A DNA stretch of 64,000 nucleotides, from positions 1 through 64,000 of the forward strand of contig CALMUT010000160.1 in the NCBI GenBank assembly GCA_937872925.1, in the 5' to 3' direction. The stretch is from an uncultured Myxococcales bacterium (GTDB taxonomy: Bacteria > Myxococcota_A > Polyangia > Polyangiales > Polyangiaceae). A program made the position numbers and the translations under genes. Below, one piece after another: positions 24,776 through 32,670 of the stretch. Position 1 is the stretch's first letter, and each line of letters begins with the position of its first letter. The notes under the pieces were generated by a model. The model was not told where the DNA came from. It worked only from the letters and a program-made list of their open reading frames with translations, and did no database searches.

Positions 24776-24824
24776 TCCTCGTCTCCTAGCGTGATGCGAC
24801 TGGCATTTGCAACGCCCATGCCGC

Positions 24825-24841
24825 TGGTGCAGAGCTTGCAA
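24825..24841 (+). promoter_or_regulatory. Possible sigma-54 type promoter
   Basis: TGGTGCAGAGCTTGCAA has GG and GC separated by exactly ten bases with TTGCA at the -12 element, but the -24 element is imperfect (TGGTGC instead of TGGCAC). It faces the zinc-ribbon CBS operon. Such matches occur often by chance in GC-rich DNA. Confidence 0.22.
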
Positions 24842-24950
24842 ACGACTGGGGTCGTGGATGCGAGACTGCATAGCTTTGACGCGCCCCCGACGGAAATGGG
24901 CATCGTCGGCGAGGGCACGAAAGCAGGTTTTGCACCGCTTAGACCTGCTG

Positions 24951-24965
24951 GCGCAAAACTTGCGC
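24951..24965. promoter_or_regulatory. Short perfect inverted repeat upstream of the CBS-Usp operon
   Basis: GCGCAAAACTTGCGC is a 6-bp perfect inverted repeat with a 3-base centre, 22 bases upstream of the GTG start of the zinc-ribbon CBS gene. It could be an operator in the divergent gap; no regulator is assigned. Confidence 0.3.
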
Positions 24966-24987
24966 AACTGCGCAGACGGGGGCGGCT

Positions 24988-25779
24988 GTGAGCAAAAAGG
25001 AGGGCAACCTGCTACCGATCCAGGTCCGACGCACGGTGCTGCCGGACGGCGAACCGGGCACGGAACTGAGCGTATTCTGCGCGCCGCGCAACGGATCCGT
25101 ATCCCTGGACGCTTGCCTGACTTGCACCGAATGCGGCGGCCTCCACCTCGACCCGAGCGAGCGCAATACGTTTTTGATGTGCCGGGGCACGGCCAGGTCG
25201 TCTTTGCCTCCGGAGCAACCGAGCGCTGCCGAGGCAACACCCACCGTGGACCCGAGGGTGGCCACGGTCATGACGGCAAACGTAGTCTGCGTCAGTCCGG
25301 ATCTATCCCTGGATGCGCTCACGCGTTTGATGTTGGAACGGGGCATCAGCGGCGTCCCGGTCGTGGATGCGGACGGTGTCCCGGTTGGGGTGGTTTCGAA
25401 GACTGACCTGCTCCGACGAGACCGACGCGACCAACTAGAGCGGGATCTGGACCACGGCCCCTTGGCCGCGGGGGGATACGAATTCGACCTGGGTCCTCGC
25501 TTCCAGATGACCCGCCTGGCAGAGGAAGTCGTCGAGGACGTGATGATGCCCATGGCGTTGACCATTCCGGAGAATGCACCAATCTCCCGCGCCGCGGCGC
25601 TTATGGCGCACGAAGGGGTGCACCGCTTGGTCGTGGTCGCCGCCCGCTCGGGTGCGGTCGTTGGCATCCTATCTGCGATCGACTTGCTGCGGTGGATGGC
25701 CAGACAGCACGGCTATGCGGTACCGCTGGCGTCGGAACGAGAACCAAGCGAACAAGACCCCAATCAGGACACCACATGA
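24988..25779 (+). CDS. CBS-pair protein with N-terminal zinc-ribbon-like domain
   Basis: From a GTG start this is a 263-residue protein. The first ~75 residues carry five cysteines arranged as SVFC, ACLTCTEC and LMCRG, which looks like a metal-binding ribbon. The CBS pair occupies about 95-245 (VMTANVVCVSPDLSLDAL, ISGVPVVDADGVPVGVVSKTDLL, VHRLVVVAARSGAVVGILSAIDLLRW). The Cys cluster could make nucleotide sensing redox- or zinc-dependent, which is inference. Its stop overlaps the next ATG (ATGA), so it is translationally coupled to a universal stress protein. Confidence 0.85.
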   Translation: MSKKEGNLLPIQVRRTVLPDGEPGTELSVFCAPRNGSVSLDACLTCTECGGLHLDPSERNTFLMCRGTARSSLPPEQPSAAEATPTVDPRVATVMTANVVCVSPDLSLDALTRLMLERGISGVPVVDADGVPVGVVSKTDLLRRDRRDQLERDLDHGPLAAGGYEFDLGPRFQMTRLAEEVVEDVMMPMALTIPENAPISRAAALMAHEGVHRLVVVAARSGAVVGILSAIDLLRWMARQHGYAVPLASEREPSEQDPNQDTT

Positions 25780-26270
25780 ATACAAAACCAAAAGTGCTGT
25801 GTCCTATCGACTGTTCGCCGTGTTCGGCGAACGCGCTGCGCACGGCAACCACCTGGACAGCTCGTCTCGGGGCCGAGCTCCATGTCTTGCTTGCGTACCA
25901 AGTGCCACACTACATCCAGCCGAGCCTGTTGATCTGGATGGGCGCGGGCCCCCGGCCGCTGTGGGAGCTGGCCGAAGAGCAGGCCACCCACCAGCTTCGT
26001 CAGTTCTTGGAAGAAAATGCCCTGGATCTATCGCTGGCGGACGTGCGTTTGCTCCACGGTGAGCCGGCCATCGCCATCATTACCGTCGCAGAACGGGACT
26101 CCATCGACTGGATCATCATGGGCACGCACGGGCGGTCGGGTGCCAAGCGCCTAGCCTTGGGCAGTGTTGCTGAGCGGGTCGTTCGGCGCGCCCCGTGCCC
26201 CGTCATTGTCGTACCGACTCGCAATTCGGAATCCAAATCCAAACCCCTTATCGAGCCACGGCTCTTGTGA
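25776..26270 (+). CDS. Universal stress protein (single domain)
   Basis: This 164-residue protein starts at the ATG overlapping the CBS gene stop. It opens KVLCPIDCSPCSANAL and ends with the ATP-binding signature MGTHGRSGAKRLALGSVAERVVRRAPCPVIVV (G-2x-G-9x-G-S), typical of the ATP-binding UspFG/MJ0577-type branch. A CPIDCSPC cluster at the N terminus, in place of the usual P-x-D-x-S segment, adds two nearby cysteines. A short polar tail follows. The gene is 19 bases upstream of the next Usp gene, forming a CBS-Usp-Usp operon. Confidence 0.92.
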   Translation: MNTKPKVLCPIDCSPCSANALRTATTWTARLGAELHVLLAYQVPHYIQPSLLIWMGAGPRPLWELAEEQATHQLRQFLEENALDLSLADVRLLHGEPAIAIITVAERDSIDWIIMGTHGRSGAKRLALGSVAERVVRRAPCPVIVVPTRNSESKSKPLIEPRLL

Positions 26271-26289
26271 ACGAAGTTGGAGCAGTGAG

Positions 26290-26748
26290 ATGCAAGAAGT
26301 GAAACGAATCTTGGTCCCCGTCGATTTCTCGGGATGTTCCCGCTTGGCTCTCTCGCGCGCGGCGGAGCTGGCGAAGGCGTTCGGGGCGACGATCGACATC
26401 CTCCACGTGTGGGAAGCCCCAGCGTTCGTCGCACCTGAAGCAATGGTGGGAGTCTCTGGCGGCACCCAAACCCTTGCGGATCTCGCCCGGGAGCATGCCG
26501 CAACCGCAATGGAGGAGTTTGTTTCCGCAGCTCAAGACGAGGGCGTCCCCGTGGGGGAGACCATCGTCAAGCAGGGCGACCCGGCGAAGGTCATCGTCGA
26601 AACCGCCGACAGCGGGAACTACGACTTGGTTGCCCTCGGCACCCACGGCCGCACCGGGCTCTCGCACCTATTGCTCGGCAGCGTGGCCGAGAAGGTCGTA
26701 CGGCGCTCACGCCGCCCAGTGCTCAGTGTTCGAGAAAAAGCCAAGTAG
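26290..26748 (+). CDS. Universal stress protein (single domain)
   Basis: The product is a textbook 152-residue UspA-fold protein: RILVPVDFSGCSRLALSRAAELA at the start, IDILHVWE on strand 2, and LGTHGRTGLSHLLLGSVAEKVVRRSRRPVLSV at the end, with the full G-2x-G-9x-GS nucleotide motif. It most resembles the single-domain Usps induced by anaerobiosis or stasis. It is third in the CBS-Usp-Usp operon and lies 68 bases upstream of the globin-coupled kinase on the same strand, so co-transcription is possible. Confidence 0.93.
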   Translation: MQEVKRILVPVDFSGCSRLALSRAAELAKAFGATIDILHVWEAPAFVAPEAMVGVSGGTQTLADLAREHAATAMEEFVSAAQDEGVPVGETIVKQGDPAKVIVETADSGNYDLVALGTHGRTGLSHLLLGSVAEKVVRRSRRPVLSVREKAK

Positions 26749-26816
26749 TTTCGGGTCTCTAGAAACCGAATGGCAAGCATGGTAGCGCTGTCTCCCGTCC
26801 GAGACCCGCGTCCCCC

Positions 26817-27977
26817 ATGCAGCTCGACCGCACAGCCTTTGAAAGCCTCGAAAGCTACGTCGGGTTTTCTGCGCAAGACCTCGAGAGCTTGCGCAAATTC
26901 GCGCCCGTAGTGGAGCCCCGTCTTGGCACGGTGGTTGATGACTTCTACGACGCGATCAGCGCGCACCCGGACGCGCGCCGCGCCATTTCCGGTGGCGTCG
27001 CGCAAGTTGAGCGGCTCAAGGTCAGCCTGCGCGACTGGCTTCGCTCCATGCTGACCGAAGAACGTACGGCGGCCTATCTGACGAAGAACTCGCGCATCGG
27101 CCGGGTCCACGTGCGCATCGAGCTGCCGCAGCACTATATGTTCACGGCGATGAATCGCATCAGGAGTCGCCTGCTGGAGACAGCATTCGCCGAGTTGCCC
27201 CATAGCGACGTCGCCGACGTAGCGCTGGCGCTGGACCGAGCAATCGACCTTGAGCTGGCGATCATGCTGGACACCTACCGCGAGGACATGGACCAGCGCG
27301 TGCGCGCGTCAGCCCGTCTGGCCACCATCGGTCAGCTGGCCGCCAGCATCGGGCATGAGCTACGAAACCCCCTGGGTGTGATCGAGTCCTCGCTCTATCT
27401 CCTTCAGCAGGCGACACGGAGCGAGGAACGCGACGTCGCCGTGTTCGACAAGCACACGGCGCGCATCGCGGAGCAGTCTCGGACTTGCCTCCAAATCGTG
27501 AATAACCTCCTTGACCTGGCCCGGGACCGTCCGCCACAGCTGACGCGCCACGCGCTGCTGGACACGGTGCGTCGGGGCATAGAACTCAGCGGATTCGCCA
27601 ACCTTGCGCCCACCCTCGACGTGCCCGCAGACCTGCTGATCGATGCCGACCCAACCGACCTTGCTCAGGTGGTGGCCAACTTGGTGCGAAACGCTGCTCA
27701 AGCACAAGGCGTCGAGCCAAAGATATGGATCCGTGCGGGCGAAACTTCCGGCGGAGTATTCTTCGAGGTGCGTGATGCGGGTCCCGGCATTCCGCACCAA
27801 GACCACGCACGGGTCTTCGACGCGTTGTTCACGACCAAACCTCGAGGCACGGGCCTTGGGCTTGCCCTGTGTCGACGCGTCCTCGAAGCCCACCGCGGGG
27901 ATATCTCGCTCCTGGAAAGCGACGCCGGCGCCCATTTTCGTGTCTTCCTACCCTCGCGAGAAGCGCAAAGTGACTAG
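26817..27977 (+). CDS. Globin-coupled histidine kinase
   Basis: The kinase has 386 residues and no transmembrane helix, so it is cytoplasmic. The N-terminal ~150 residues form a sensor globin (protoglobin-like) domain. It has a B10-type tyrosine in DDFYDAI (Tyr44) and the proximal histidine in RIGRVHVRIELPQHYM (His98), matching the GCS pattern. A HisKA domain follows, with GQLAASIGHELRNPLG (phospho-acceptor His180). The HATPase domain has NLVRNAAQA, DAGPGIP and GTGLGLALCRRVL. Heme-globin sensors bind O2, NO or CO. Its stop overlaps the GTG of a receiver gene, giving a kinase-receiver pair. It lies 4.3 kb from the end of the nir operon, so O2 or NO is a reasonable ligand guess. Confidence 0.92.
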   Translation: MQLDRTAFESLESYVGFSAQDLESLRKFAPVVEPRLGTVVDDFYDAISAHPDARRAISGGVAQVERLKVSLRDWLRSMLTEERTAAYLTKNSRIGRVHVRIELPQHYMFTAMNRIRSRLLETAFAELPHSDVADVALALDRAIDLELAIMLDTYREDMDQRVRASARLATIGQLAASIGHELRNPLGVIESSLYLLQQATRSEERDVAVFDKHTARIAEQSRTCLQIVNNLLDLARDRPPQLTRHALLDTVRRGIELSGFANLAPTLDVPADLLIDADPTDLAQVVANLVRNAAQAQGVEPKIWIRAGETSGGVFFEVRDAGPGIPHQDHARVFDALFTTKPRGTGLGLALCRRVLEAHRGDISLLESDAGAHFRVFLPSREAQSD

Positions 27978-28362
27978 ACTTCGAACACCCGGCGCGTCCG
28001 GCAAGACGCTGAGCGTGCTCATTGTCGAGGACGATCCCGCCTTGTCCGAGAACCTCAGCGAGATCCTCCGCGGCTTCGGCTTCCAGGTGAGCGCCGTTTC
28101 AAGCGCGGACCGGGCGCTGGAGTTTTTGGAACAAGAGCACGCGGATTGCTTGTTGACGGACGTCAAACTGCCAGGCCAGGGGGGCATCGCCATGCTCGAG
28201 GAGTTGCGCCGCCGCCACGTGACCGTTCCTGCGATTGTCATGAGCGGTTTCCTGGAACCGGACCATCTTCGTCGCGCCACAGAGCTTGGCGTCATCGATG
28301 TGCAGTCTAAGCCAGTGAATCTGGAGCGCCTGCACGACGTACTGGACCGCCTTACATCATGA
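27970..28362 (+). CDS. Stand-alone response regulator receiver (CheY-like)
   Basis: The protein has 130 residues from a GTG inside the end of the kinase gene. The receiver fold is complete: VLIVEDDPALSENL (acidic pocket), the phospho-acceptor Asp64 in LLTDVKLPGQGG, the conserved Thr/Ser position in IVMSGF, and QSKPVN with the conserved Lys. There is no output domain, so it probably relays the phosphate to another protein rather than binding DNA. Its stop overlaps the start of the hybrid kinase gene (ATGA). The three signalling genes are thus translationally coupled and probably form one phosphorelay. Confidence 0.9.
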   Translation: MTRLRTPGASGKTLSVLIVEDDPALSENLSEILRGFGFQVSAVSSADRALEFLEQEHADCLLTDVKLPGQGGIAMLEELRRRHVTVPAIVMSGFLEPDHLRRATELGVIDVQSKPVNLERLHDVLDRLTS

Positions 28363-29765
28363 AACGCGCGACGGTCCTAGTCGTCGACGACAACGTCGAG
28401 CTCGCCGACAATCTACGCGACGTGCTGGCAGGATTGGACGGCTACGAAATTGAGTGCGTGGTGGCCACGAGCGGCAAAGAGGCCGAAGAACAATGCGCCA
28501 ATCTGACTCATGCTCTCGATTTGGCTTTTGTGGATCTGCATCTACCTGACGTCGACGGGTTGGACCTAGTCCGTCGCTTGCGATCGCGCTGTCGGCATTG
28601 TGAAGTCGTGTTGATCACCGGAGATGCCACGATCGAGAGCGCCGTGGCTGCGGTCCGCGAAGGCGCATTCGCATTCGTGCTCAAGCCGTTTTCGCCCCAG
28701 GACTTGCTGCAGACCGCCAACAACGCTTTGACTCGCGCGCTGCTGGTGCGTGAGCGCGAGGCGCTGCGCTTCGAACTCGAGGAATCTGAGCGGCGGCATC
28801 GCGACGTCGTGGAAGCCATCCCAGCGTTCGTCCTGGCCCTGGATCATTCCGATCGCATTGTGCTCTGGAACCGCCAGCTCGAAGCGATCACGGGGAAGTC
28901 CCGGCGTGAAATGCTGGGTCAGCCCGGAAGGGATTTGGTGGGCGGCGGAGGGGATCGCAACCTTCCCGGAGCCAGTGGCACGTCGCGGCTTGTGCACTGG
29001 CAACTGGCCGAGCTGGACAGCACGGCGGCACCTATCACCTACGCGATTGGTACGGACGTCACAGACGAGCGCAGCATGCAGCGCCGAACACTGCGGGCGG
29101 AGCGTCTCGCTGCCGTCGGCACCCTGGCAGCTGGCTTGGCCCACGAAGTCCGCAACCCGTTGAACTCCGCAACTCTGCAACTGCAAGTCCTGCGGCGCCG
29201 GATTGAGAAGGGCAACACCGCGCCGGCGGGACTGATCCCGGTGGTCGAAATCGTACACGACGAAATCCGGCGCCTGGAGCGCTTGGTCAATGACTTCCTC
29301 GCGTTTGCCCGTCCCAGTCCCCTGACCGTCGCGCAAGCGGACCTCGACGGGCTGGTCCAATCCGTGCTGGAGCAAGTGCGCCCCGAGCTCCGGCAGGCCC
29401 AAATCCGACTGCGACCCGAACTTCGGGGTGAGGTCCAGGTGGAGGTGGATCCCGAACGACTCCGCCAAGTGCTCCTAAACCTAATGCGCAATGCGCTGGA
29501 AGCCATGAGCGAAGGCGGGGCCTTGACGGTACGTACGCTACCGACAGACCCCGAAGGGTTCGCCGGCGTCGAGATCGAGGACAACGGCCCCGGCGTTTCC
29601 GAGGACGCCCCGATCTTCGATGCATTCTACACGACGAAGGAAGCAGGCACGGGACTGGGGCTCGCCATTGTTCATCGCATCATCGAAGAACATGGCGGCC
29701 AAATCAGCGTGGAGTCCAAGCCGGGCAGAACGGTATTCCGACTGCGCCTGCCCTGCGCCCGCTGA
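28359..29765 (+). CDS. REC-PAS-histidine kinase
   Basis: This 468-residue cytoplasmic protein starts with a receiver (about 1-125, VLVVDDNVELADNL, Asp59 in LAFVDLHLPDVDG, VLKPFSP). A PAS domain follows (about 145-240, AIPAFVLALDHSDRIVLWN). The kinase core has GTLAAGLAHEVRNPLNS (phospho-acceptor His262), NLMRNALEAM, IEDNGPGV and GTGLGLAIVHRIIEEHGG. The order REC-PAS-HisKA-HATPase is that of a response-regulator kinase downstream of another kinase. It follows the single receiver by ATGA overlap. A PAS heme is possible but not shown. No DNA-binding output is encoded in the cluster. Confidence 0.93.
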   Translation: MKRATVLVVDDNVELADNLRDVLAGLDGYEIECVVATSGKEAEEQCANLTHALDLAFVDLHLPDVDGLDLVRRLRSRCRHCEVVLITGDATIESAVAAVREGAFAFVLKPFSPQDLLQTANNALTRALLVREREALRFELEESERRHRDVVEAIPAFVLALDHSDRIVLWNRQLEAITGKSRREMLGQPGRDLVGGGGDRNLPGASGTSRLVHWQLAELDSTAAPITYAIGTDVTDERSMQRRTLRAERLAAVGTLAAGLAHEVRNPLNSATLQLQVLRRRIEKGNTAPAGLIPVVEIVHDEIRRLERLVNDFLAFARPSPLTVAQADLDGLVQSVLEQVRPELRQAQIRLRPELRGEVQVEVDPERLRQVLLNLMRNALEAMSEGGALTVRTLPTDPEGFAGVEIEDNGPGVSEDAPIFDAFYTTKEAGTGLGLAIVHRIIEEHGGQISVESKPGRTVFRLRLPCAR

Positions 29766-29845
29766 AACGGCGCAATTTATTCCGGAGCAAACGAAGCCAA
29801 TGTTGATTCTTGCCGGCCCGCACACAAAGACACCGCGAGAGGGGC

Positions 29846-29862
29846 GGGGCATGACTCCTGCA
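29846..29862 (+). promoter_or_regulatory. Possible sigma-54 type promoter of the last Usp gene
   Basis: The segment GGGGCATGACTCCTGCA has GG and GC ten bases apart, a GGCAT -24 element and a CTGCA -12 element, and sits 24 bases upstream of the ATG at 29886. The fit is moderate, so this is only a candidate. Confidence 0.25.
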
Positions 29863-29885
29863 GGAAACCTTCGTTCGGGAGTTTC

Positions 29886-30383
29886 ATGACCCTTGCCACT
29901 CACATCTTGGTCGCGACGGACTTCTCCGACAGCGCCCACGAAGCGCTGATCGCGGCACTCCGCATCGCCGAACGAATCGATGCGTCCATCGAACTGCTGC
30001 ATATCTGGGAGCCATCCGGCGTCATTCCCATAGAAACACTGCTTTCCGAAGTGGGCGCGACGGCCGCGCCGAGAAGCCTTGGAGAGATCGCCCGCCGAGA
30101 AGCGCAGCTTCGCCTGCAGCAGCTTGCTGCCAGCGTCGAACGTCCACCGAACGTAAAGATCACGTCCCGGGTGGAAGTCGGGCGGCCCGACGAACTCATC
30201 GTCGCACTCGTCGAGCAAGGGGTCTGCGACATGGTCGTCATGGGGACCCATGGGCGCCGCGGCGTCGGGCGGCTGATGATGGGGAGCGTGGCGGAACGCG
30301 TGGTGCGGAACGCCCCCTGCCCCGTGCTCACGGTGCGCTACGAGTCCCCCGAGCACCAAAGCATGCCGCCGGTAGCGCCCTGA
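29886..30383 (+). CDS. Universal stress protein (single domain)
   Basis: This 165-residue Usp begins HILVATDFSDSAHEALIAAL, has IELLHIWE, and ends with MGTHGRRGVGRLMMGSVAERVVRNAPCPVLTV, which carries the ATP-binding G-2x-G-9x-GS motif. A 10-residue polar tail follows. It is separated from the REC-PAS kinase by 120 bases and ends the stress island. It is the fourth Usp gene and the fifth Usp domain in the region. A hairpin follows it. Confidence 0.93.
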   Translation: MTLATHILVATDFSDSAHEALIAALRIAERIDASIELLHIWEPSGVIPIETLLSEVGATAAPRSLGEIARREAQLRLQQLAASVERPPNVKITSRVEVGRPDELIVALVEQGVCDMVVMGTHGRRGVGRLMMGSVAERVVRNAPCPVLTVRYESPEHQSMPPVAP

Positions 30384-30394
30384 AGGCCGTCACG

Positions 30395-30414
30395 GTGGCG
30401 GTCCGGCGCCACCC
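30395..30414. terminator. GC hairpin between convergent genes
   Basis: GGTGGCG (30395-30401) pairs with CGCCACC (30408-30414) around a 6-base loop, 12 bases after the Usp stop codon and before the end of the convergent phosphoesterase gene. There is no U tract. Confidence 0.35.
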
Positions 30415-30490
30415 GGCGTTGGGGTTGCCTGCCGCCGCCGGGCACGCGCGTTCACGCTTCCGGGGGCGCAGGCCTCGGAAACTGACGGCG

Positions 30491-31447
30491 CTAGCCGCCG
30501 TTCTTCCGGCGCAGGAGCGCACGATGCCGCTCCTTCTTGATGACTTTCGCGGCGCGTAGGTACTGCAAGCGGGGTGAGGGTTTGCGGCCGCGACCGGGCG
30601 CTTGCTCGCCGAAGGGTTCCACGAAGGATCCGGGAGCGTGTCCCAGCTCAAACAAAGTGAGCTCCCGCCGGCCGCGCTCCCCAAGACGCACCGGCATGAC
30701 GCTAGCACCGACGCCCGCTCCGACATAAACGGCGCCGTCGGTAGCTCGGTTGCCGTACAGCCCGTGAACGTATTTGTGCCCCGCCAAGCGACCGATGGCG
30801 AGTTCGTGCAGGCGCGCCAGGGTGACCTGCCCAGCATGGGTGTGCCCGCTCAATACAAGCGGCACGCCACGGCTCCAGAGTGCCTCGGCCTCCTCAGCGA
30901 TGTGAGAAAGCCCGAGGGTCGGCAAGTCGCTCCGCAATCCGCGGGTGGCGCTTTCCAGAGAGGCGTGCCCGGTGTACGCGTCGTCGAGTCCGACGACCTG
31001 CAGCTCCTGCCCCCGCAGCTTGAGCACCGTGTGCTCGTTCGAAAGCACTTCGGCGCCCCCACGCAGTAGCGCCCGGCGCACCTCGGCGGCGCCCGCCCAG
31101 TAGTCGTGGTTGCCCAGCACGCACACCACCGGCGCGTCGAAGGACGCGACCACTTCTGTGAGCTGGTCCAGATACAGTTGGCTGTGGCACACGAAGTCCC
31201 CCGTGATCACCACGACATCCGCCCGCGCCTCGTTGGTGAGCCGCACGGCCATCTTCTGAACGTTGAAGGGCGTGACGCGACCCACGTGCAAATCCGTCAG
31301 GTGGGCGACCCGCAGGTGATCGAGGCGCTCGGAGTGATCGAGTGAGCCCGCGAAACGCCGCACGCGAAATCCGAGCGCCCGGGCGTGAGGGGGTTCGGGA
31401 TGAGTGGCGGCGTCAATGCTAGCCGGCGGTCGGGAGGAAGCGCGCAA
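30491..31447 (-). CDS. Calcineurin-like metallophosphoesterase
   Basis: The frame encodes 318 residues from a TTG start, which is uncertain because no ATG lies upstream of the catalytic domain. Dinuclear metal motifs are complete and in order: HLTDLHVG, ITGDFV, LGNHDYW, LSH and SGHTHAG. The closest familiar relatives are YkuE/YaeI-type phosphodiesterases, although these often have an N-terminal membrane or Tat segment that is not clear here. The last ~50 residues are basic (RGRKPSPRLQYLRAAKVIKK). Substrate unknown; it may act on lipid phosphodiesters or nucleotides. It is convergent with the Usp gene. Confidence 0.88.
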   Translation of the reverse strand: MRASSRPPASIDAATHPEPPHARALGFRVRRFAGSLDHSERLDHLRVAHLTDLHVGRVTPFNVQKMAVRLTNEARADVVVITGDFVCHSQLYLDQLTEVVASFDAPVVCVLGNHDYWAGAAEVRRALLRGGAEVLSNEHTVLKLRGQELQVVGLDDAYTGHASLESATRGLRSDLPTLGLSHIAEEAEALWSRGVPLVLSGHTHAGQVTLARLHELAIGRLAGHKYVHGLYGNRATDGAVYVGAGVGASVMPVRLGERGRRELTLFELGHAPGSFVEPFGEQAPGRGRKPSPRLQYLRAAKVIKKERHRALLRRKNGG

Positions 31448-31512
31448 GACCCGCCACTATAGAGCAATCCGGCGCCTTCAGCGCGTGTCGGGTGAGCACC
31501 TCAGCCGGATTT

Positions 31513-31848
31513 TCAGAAACTACCGCGGAGCAGCACTTCAGCTCCGCCTGGGCGCCGATAGGCTCGCACCTGCGACCACATGCGCTGTACGACCTCCGTG
31601 AGGGTCTCGTCGCTTTCGCTGGTCGCGCTCGGCGGCCGCGCCGCGCTGTCGCCTATCGCGCTCGGCGGCCGCGCCGCCGACGCGCTGCTGGCGTGCAGAG
31701 TCGGAGTCGATGCCCGGTAGCCGTCAAGCAGCAGCAATTGCGTGACCGAGCCGGCCGCCGAGGGTGCGGCCGGAGCGTGCGTCTCCGCGGCGGCCGTGCC
31801 GGCAAGACTAAAGCTGACCAGGGCTGCGAGAAGCTGCAAGCGTCGCAT
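31513..31848 (-). CDS. Small secreted protein with a duplicated 11-residue segment
   Basis: With the ATG at 31848 (a start at 31869 is also in frame), the product is 111 residues. It has a clear signal peptide RRLQLLAALVSFSLAGTAAA followed by cleavage before ETHAP. The mature protein is short, Ala/Ser-rich and contains the repeated segment SAARPPSA-IG/TS, encoded by a 21-base DNA repeat. The C-terminal part (ETLTEVVQRMWSQVRAYRR) looks helical. I recognise no family. The opposite strand has a longer Arg-rich open frame without signal or motif, which I consider a shadow. Confidence 0.5.
   Translation of the reverse strand: MRRLQLLAALVSFSLAGTAAAETHAPAAPSAAGSVTQLLLLDGYRASTPTLHASSASAARPPSAIGDSAARPPSATSESDETLTEVVQRMWSQVRAYRRPGGAEVLLRGSF
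31623..31676. repeat. Two 21-base perfect direct repeats, 33-base period
   Basis: The 21-base segment at 31623-31643 (TCGCGCTCGG onward) recurs exactly at 31656-31676. The 33-base period equals 11 codons and keeps the frame of the small secreted protein, so it is a small coding duplication. Confidence 0.85.
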
Positions 31849-31995
31849 GGTAAGAGAACGCTTGAGCACAGCCCGTGCCTACACCCGTTCCCCGACAAAT
31901 ACGCGAAAACGCCGGGCAGGGATGAACGCGCACTGAGGCCGGCAGACTACAATCGCTGCCTCGAGCCCTCACCCCGCAGGGCTTGTCGCGACCAG

Positions 31996-32484
31996 CTACT
32001 TGGCCAGCTGACCCGCGATGTCGCCTGCGATGCTATCAAGATCGGCGGCCGCCTTCTTCGCGGCTTTCGGATTGCCGGCCGGCTTGGGTGCGCCCCCGCC
32101 CCCCGGGGAAGCCGCAGCTGTCTTCTTTGCGGCTTCTTCCTCTTCCTTGCGCTTCGCCTCGTCAGCGGCGGCTTTCTTCTGAGCTTCCCGCGTCGCCTCG
32201 TCTTTGGACCAGTTGTCCAAGCTCTTACGCGTGATCTCCAAGTGGCGCTTGCGTTCCTCAGGCGTCATGCCGTCGTTCGCTTGTTCCGCTGCCGCCACGG
32301 CCGCCGCCGCGGCCTTGTTGGTCTTCTTGTCTTTGCTGCTGCCGAGCGCCTTGAAGCCCACGACCGCAAGCAGGAGCACGACGGCGCCCACAATCCCGAT
32401 GATGACCATCGGATTGCTCTTGGACATCGGAATGCCCTCGTCTACGTCCTGCGCTTTTTTGGGTTCGTTTCCTGCCATGTTCAT
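31996..32484 (-). CDS. Single-pass membrane protein with charged coiled-coil-like domain
   Basis: The protein has 162 residues. A short acidic N terminus precedes one membrane helix (about 25-46, PMVIIGIVGAVVLLLAVVGF). The rest is Ala/Lys/Glu-rich, with EAQKKAAADEAKRKEEEEAAKK likely forming a helix or coiled coil, then a Gly/Pro hinge and a final Ala-rich helix (AKKAAADLDSIAGDIAGQLAK). Topology suggests an N-in, C-out anchor. No enzymatic motif is present and no family is recognised. It lies downstream of the acyl-CoA dehydrogenase on the same strand (186-base gap). Confidence 0.65.
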   Translation of the reverse strand: MNMAGNEPKKAQDVDEGIPMSKSNPMVIIGIVGAVVLLLAVVGFKALGSSKDKKTNKAAAAAVAAAEQANDGMTPEERKRHLEITRKSLDNWSKDEATREAQKKAAADEAKRKEEEEAAKKTAAASPGGGGAPKPAGNPKAAKKAAADLDSIAGDIAGQLAK

Positions 32485-32670
32485 ACCCTTGAAATCCGAG
32501 CGTCCTAGCCTACGCCATCTTTTCCTACAGTGCCGCCCAAAACCCGACGCTGTCCCACACTATCGGCAAAAAACCCGTACGCTTGAGGGACATCCCCCGC
32601 GCTTCCCCGCCCTCTTGCCGCCGAGGGACGATAGGCGGGCCGGCGGCAGGTGCGAGCGGCTGAGCGGAGG

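Noticed and set aside
24794-24991. 65-codon small ORF ending in a GTGA overlap with the zinc-ribbon CBS gene
   Set aside because: The overlap could suggest translational coupling, but the peptide has no similarity or composition support and the region also holds likely regulatory DNA; noted only.
31492-32508. 338-codon plus-strand open frame
   Set aside because: Arg-rich with no recognisable domain and overlapping two minus-strand genes with clear signal peptide and membrane helix.
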